Source: Pseudomonadota bacterium (GTDB lineage: Bacteria; Desulfobacterota; Anaeroferrophillalia; Anaeroferrophillales; Tharpellaceae). Taken from it: a stretch of DNA of 6,026 nt. Shown piece after piece: positions 4,839 through 6,026 of the stretch (its first letter is position 1; each line of letters begins with the position of its first letter). The DNA lies in contig WFRP01000299.1 of the NCBI GenBank assembly GCA_015486505.1, positions 1-6,026 of the forward strand. The letters are read 5' to 3'. Position numbers and translations under genes: made by a program. The notes under the pieces are model-generated. The model saw only the letters and a list, made by a program, of their open reading frames with translations. It was not told where the DNA came from and ran no database searches.

Positions 4839-5555
4839 GTGACTGAAGAGAAAAAAGTTGACGAAAAAAAGGTGGCTAAAAAGGACGAAAATAAAGGGGA
4901 AAAAAAGAGTGAAACTGCGGGAACGGCGGCTTCGGTGAAAACCGACCCGCCGAAAAAAGTTTCCCTGGCTCTGATTGCGATAATTTTGACCGGCTTGATG
5001 GCTGTGGCGGTGATTTTCGTGTTTTTGAACAGCCAGAAACTCAATAAGAAAGTTGTTGATTTAAATCGACAACTGACAACCCTGCAGAGTGAAGAAAAAG
5101 AGGTCGGGCAGCGGGTTTTAGCGCTTGAAGATGAACTGGTGGTTATGGGTCTTAAACATCGCCTCAATAAAATCGAGCGTTCCTGTAAAAATCTTAAGGG
5201 ACTAAAAACCGTATTGGCCGACAACCCGGAAATGACTGAAAAGATTCAAGCTCTGGTCGATGACCTGATGGTGGAGCAGAAACGCCTGCAGGGTGAAATC
5301 TGTGGTAACGCGCACAGGAAATTCAAAGCCACCCGTAGGCTTGGCTCCGGTGCGGCGCTGCCGTCAATGGCGCCGGCCGGTTATCGGTGTTGTCCGGAAT
5401 CCGGTAAATGTATTTTGTTGGCGCCGGTTGAAAACCAGCACCCACAGGGACACGCGAATCCGGCCCCGGCAACCCACGCCGCGCCCAAACCGGCTCCGGC
5501 GGCACCGCAATCAGGCTGGGCAAAATTTATCAATACCCGCATTTTCGGCAATTGA
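4839..5555 (+). CDS. Single-pass membrane protein with periplasmic coiled coil
   Basis: I do not recognise a named family. I start it at GTG 4839, because GGGGAG (4826-4831) lies 7 nt upstream; in-frame ATGs at 4800 and 4818 lack a site, and 4800 lies inside repeat B1. The 238-aa product begins with a Lys/Glu-rich cytoplasmic segment (1-40). One transmembrane helix follows (about 41-63, VSLALIAIILTGLMAVAVIF), then a long charged heptad-like helix (about 66-155). The C-terminal region contains Cys155, Cys184, Cys185 and Cys191 and a Pro/Ala-rich linker (207-223). By the positive-inside rule the coiled coil faces the periplasm. The design suggests an envelope scaffold or partner-binding protein, but no function is claimed. 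Residues about 159-203 appear to derive from a repeat read in antisense. It is bracketed by direct repeats B1 and B2 and ends before a clear terminator. Confidence 0.75.
   Translation: MTEEKKVDEKKVAKKDENKGEKKSETAGTAASVKTDPPKKVSLALIAIILTGLMAVAVIFVFLNSQKLNKKVVDLNRQLTTLQSEEKEVGQRVLALEDELVVMGLKHRLNKIERSCKNLKGLKTVLADNPEMTEKIQALVDDLMVEQKRLQGEICGNAHRKFKATRRLGSGAALPSMAPAGYRCCPESGKCILLAPVENQHPQGHANPAPATHAAPKPAPAAPQSGWAKFINTRIFGN
5313..5448 (-). repeat. Probable interspersed repeat absorbed into the coding frame
   Basis: Read on the minus strand, this block starts with GGGTGCTGGTTTTCAACC and would encode VGAGFQPAPT...RPAPLTAAPHRSQAYGWL. I recall these phrases from many spurious short ORFs in Desulfobacterota and related genomes, where they mark a dispersed repeat. 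Both edges carry CACAGG (5313-5318 and 5443-5448). On the plus strand it encodes the Cys-bearing stretch of the membrane protein. The exact borders are uncertain, and recognition is from memory. Confidence 0.45.
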
Positions 5556-5585
5556 TAATCTCAAGATGAAAAATTCATCTTCTAA

Positions 5586-5757
5586 GTGACGCTTTGTAAC
5601 TAATTTAAATTATTAAAATTTTATCTGTGTCTATCCGTGTCCATCTGTGGTTTAACAAAAAAATAGAAACCACAGATGAACGCAGATTAACCCGGATTTA
5701 GTTCCTCTCATGTTACTTGTATATTTGTGGCCGCGATAGCGGCCTGAGGTGCTTCTA
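5586..5757 (+). repeat. Interspersed repeat family B, copy B2 (uninterrupted)
   Basis: This 172-bp repeat holds a perfect 12-bp inverted repeat, CATCTGTGGTTT/AAACCACAGATG (5642-5653, 5667-5678), around an A-rich loop. Outer flanks also pair imperfectly (ATCCGTGTC against AATCTGCGTT on the other strand). A second hairpin, GGCCGC-GATA-GCGGCC, lies at 5729-5744. The P insertion site of B1 corresponds to the junction 5701/5702 (GATTTAG^TTCC), which is empty here. It lies between the end of the membrane-protein gene and its terminator. No protein is expected. Confidence 0.8.
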
Positions 5758-5760
5758 ACA

Positions 5761-5791
5761 AAAAACCCGGAACTTCGGCTCCGGGTTTTTT
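5761..5791 (+). terminator. Rho-independent terminator after the membrane-protein gene
   Basis: AAAAACCCGGA (5761-5771) pairs with TCCGGGTTTTT (5780-5790). One A-C mismatch and a C-G pair follow, closing a TTCG loop (5774-5777). A six-T run spans 5786-5791. The A-run on the 5' side makes it potentially active in both directions. It would end the transcript of the 4839-5555 gene after repeat B2. Confidence 0.9.
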
Positions 5792-5816
5792 ATTAAAAAC
5801 TCAACTTACTGAGTCA

Positions 5817-5837
5817 AGATAACTTATTGATTTATAA
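5817..5837. promoter_or_regulatory. Degenerate second copy of the tRNA-region inverted repeat
   Basis: AGATAACTTAT here is identical over 11 bp to the start of the 2262-2282 palindrome read on the minus strand, and 16 of 21 positions match overall. The 3' arm is degraded (TTTATAA instead of GTTATCT). It lies between a terminator and repeat A3, with no adjacent gene in the window. Confidence 0.25.
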
Positions 5838-5845
5838 GCTAAGCT

Positions 5846-5970
5846 GTAACTATTCAGCCGAATCCGGGGTCGGGTGCGGTTTTTCTCCGCCAGGCGTTAA
5901 GATTTCTGTTTTTCCTTACGCTCGCTGCGCCCGCCCTGCAAAACTCGCTTACGCTCAAACAGTTGCAATG
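5846..5970 (-). mobile_element. Family A MITE-like repeat, copy A3 (3' part, inverted)
   Basis: The terminus GTAACTATTCAGCC (5846-5859) followed by GAATCCGGGGTCGGG is the reverse complement of the right end of A1 and A2. The block runs back to CATTGCAA (complement of 5963-5970), exactly the point where A1 is interrupted. It differs from A2 by several substitutions and a 1-bp deletion, so it is the most diverged of the three copies. The other part of the element lies beyond the P insertion, outside the window. Confidence 0.8.
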
Positions 5971-6026
5971 CTGATGCGGGAACAGGTCCCGCAACCCAAA
6001 CGGAGCCTTCTCGGCCCGCACCCAGG
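5971..6026 (-). repeat. Palindromic element P7, partial, inverted, cut by window end
   Basis: Read on the minus strand, this ends in TTGCGGGA-CCTGT-TCCCGCATCAG, directly before the CATTGCAA of A3. The right end is therefore CATCAG rather than CATTAG. Upstream are GGGTGCGGGCCGAGAAGGC and CCGTTTGGG, middle-module sequences of the family. The left palindrome, and any tandem partner, would lie beyond 6026. Confidence 0.75.

Noticed and set aside
4667..5224. A 185-aa minus-strand open frame
   Set aside because: It is antisense to the membrane-protein gene, which has a good ribosome binding site, membrane helix and coiled coil. The antisense product is Ser/Phe-rich, as expected opposite a Lys/Glu-rich frame.

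Overview
The window looks like chromosomal DNA from a Gram-negative, flagellated bacterium. A Desulfobacterota-like ('deltaproteobacterial') host is my best guess. The basis is a manB/cpsG-type phosphomannomutase, a small stand-alone flagellar-rod-family protein, a bacterial tRNA-Phe and dense families of short interspersed repeats. The taxonomic call is an inference from style, not a sequence match.

Layout. (1) 1-482: a MITE-like repeat (family A, copy A1) split by two tandem copies of a palindromic element (family P: P1, P2). (2) 577-1521 (+): a 314-aa protein with a divergent beta-carbonic-anhydrase-like N-terminal half. (3) 1528-1870: a solo P-type end hairpin, then P3 and P4, filling the gap between two convergent genes. 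(4) 1867-2223 (-): a 118-aa flagellar basal-body rod family protein, whose stop codon lies in the right end of P4. (5) 2255-2419 (+): a complete tRNA-Phe(GAA) unit with promoter, tRNA with encoded CCA, and a UUCG-loop terminator. (6) 2494-2737: an uninterrupted family A copy (A2) with 14-bp inverted termini and an 8-bp target duplication. (7) 2935-4311 (+): phosphomannomutase manB/cpsG. (8) 4313-4808: a strong sigma70-type promoter right after manB, then repeat family B (copy B1) split by P5 and P6. (9) 4839-5555 (+): a 238-aa single-pass membrane coiled-coil protein with a repeat-derived stretch near its C-terminus. (10) 5586-5791: uninterrupted repeat B2 and a terminator. (11) 5846-6026 (-): a third family A copy (A3), occupied by a P element that runs off the window.

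The genes look like separate housekeeping or accessory units rather than one pathway. The striking feature is the repeats, which make up about 30% of the window. Family P can be compared as filled versus empty site in two unrelated repeat backgrounds: A1 against A2, and B1 against B2. In both, the insert lies exactly 3' of a TTAG, no target bases are lost, and the insert itself ends in CATTAG, which recreates the target. All three complete P loci are head-to-tail pairs. This fits a non-autonomous, hairpin-ended element moved by a single-strand (HUH/Y1, IS200/IS605- or REP-like) transposase encoded elsewhere. That mechanism is inferred; no transposase gene is present here.
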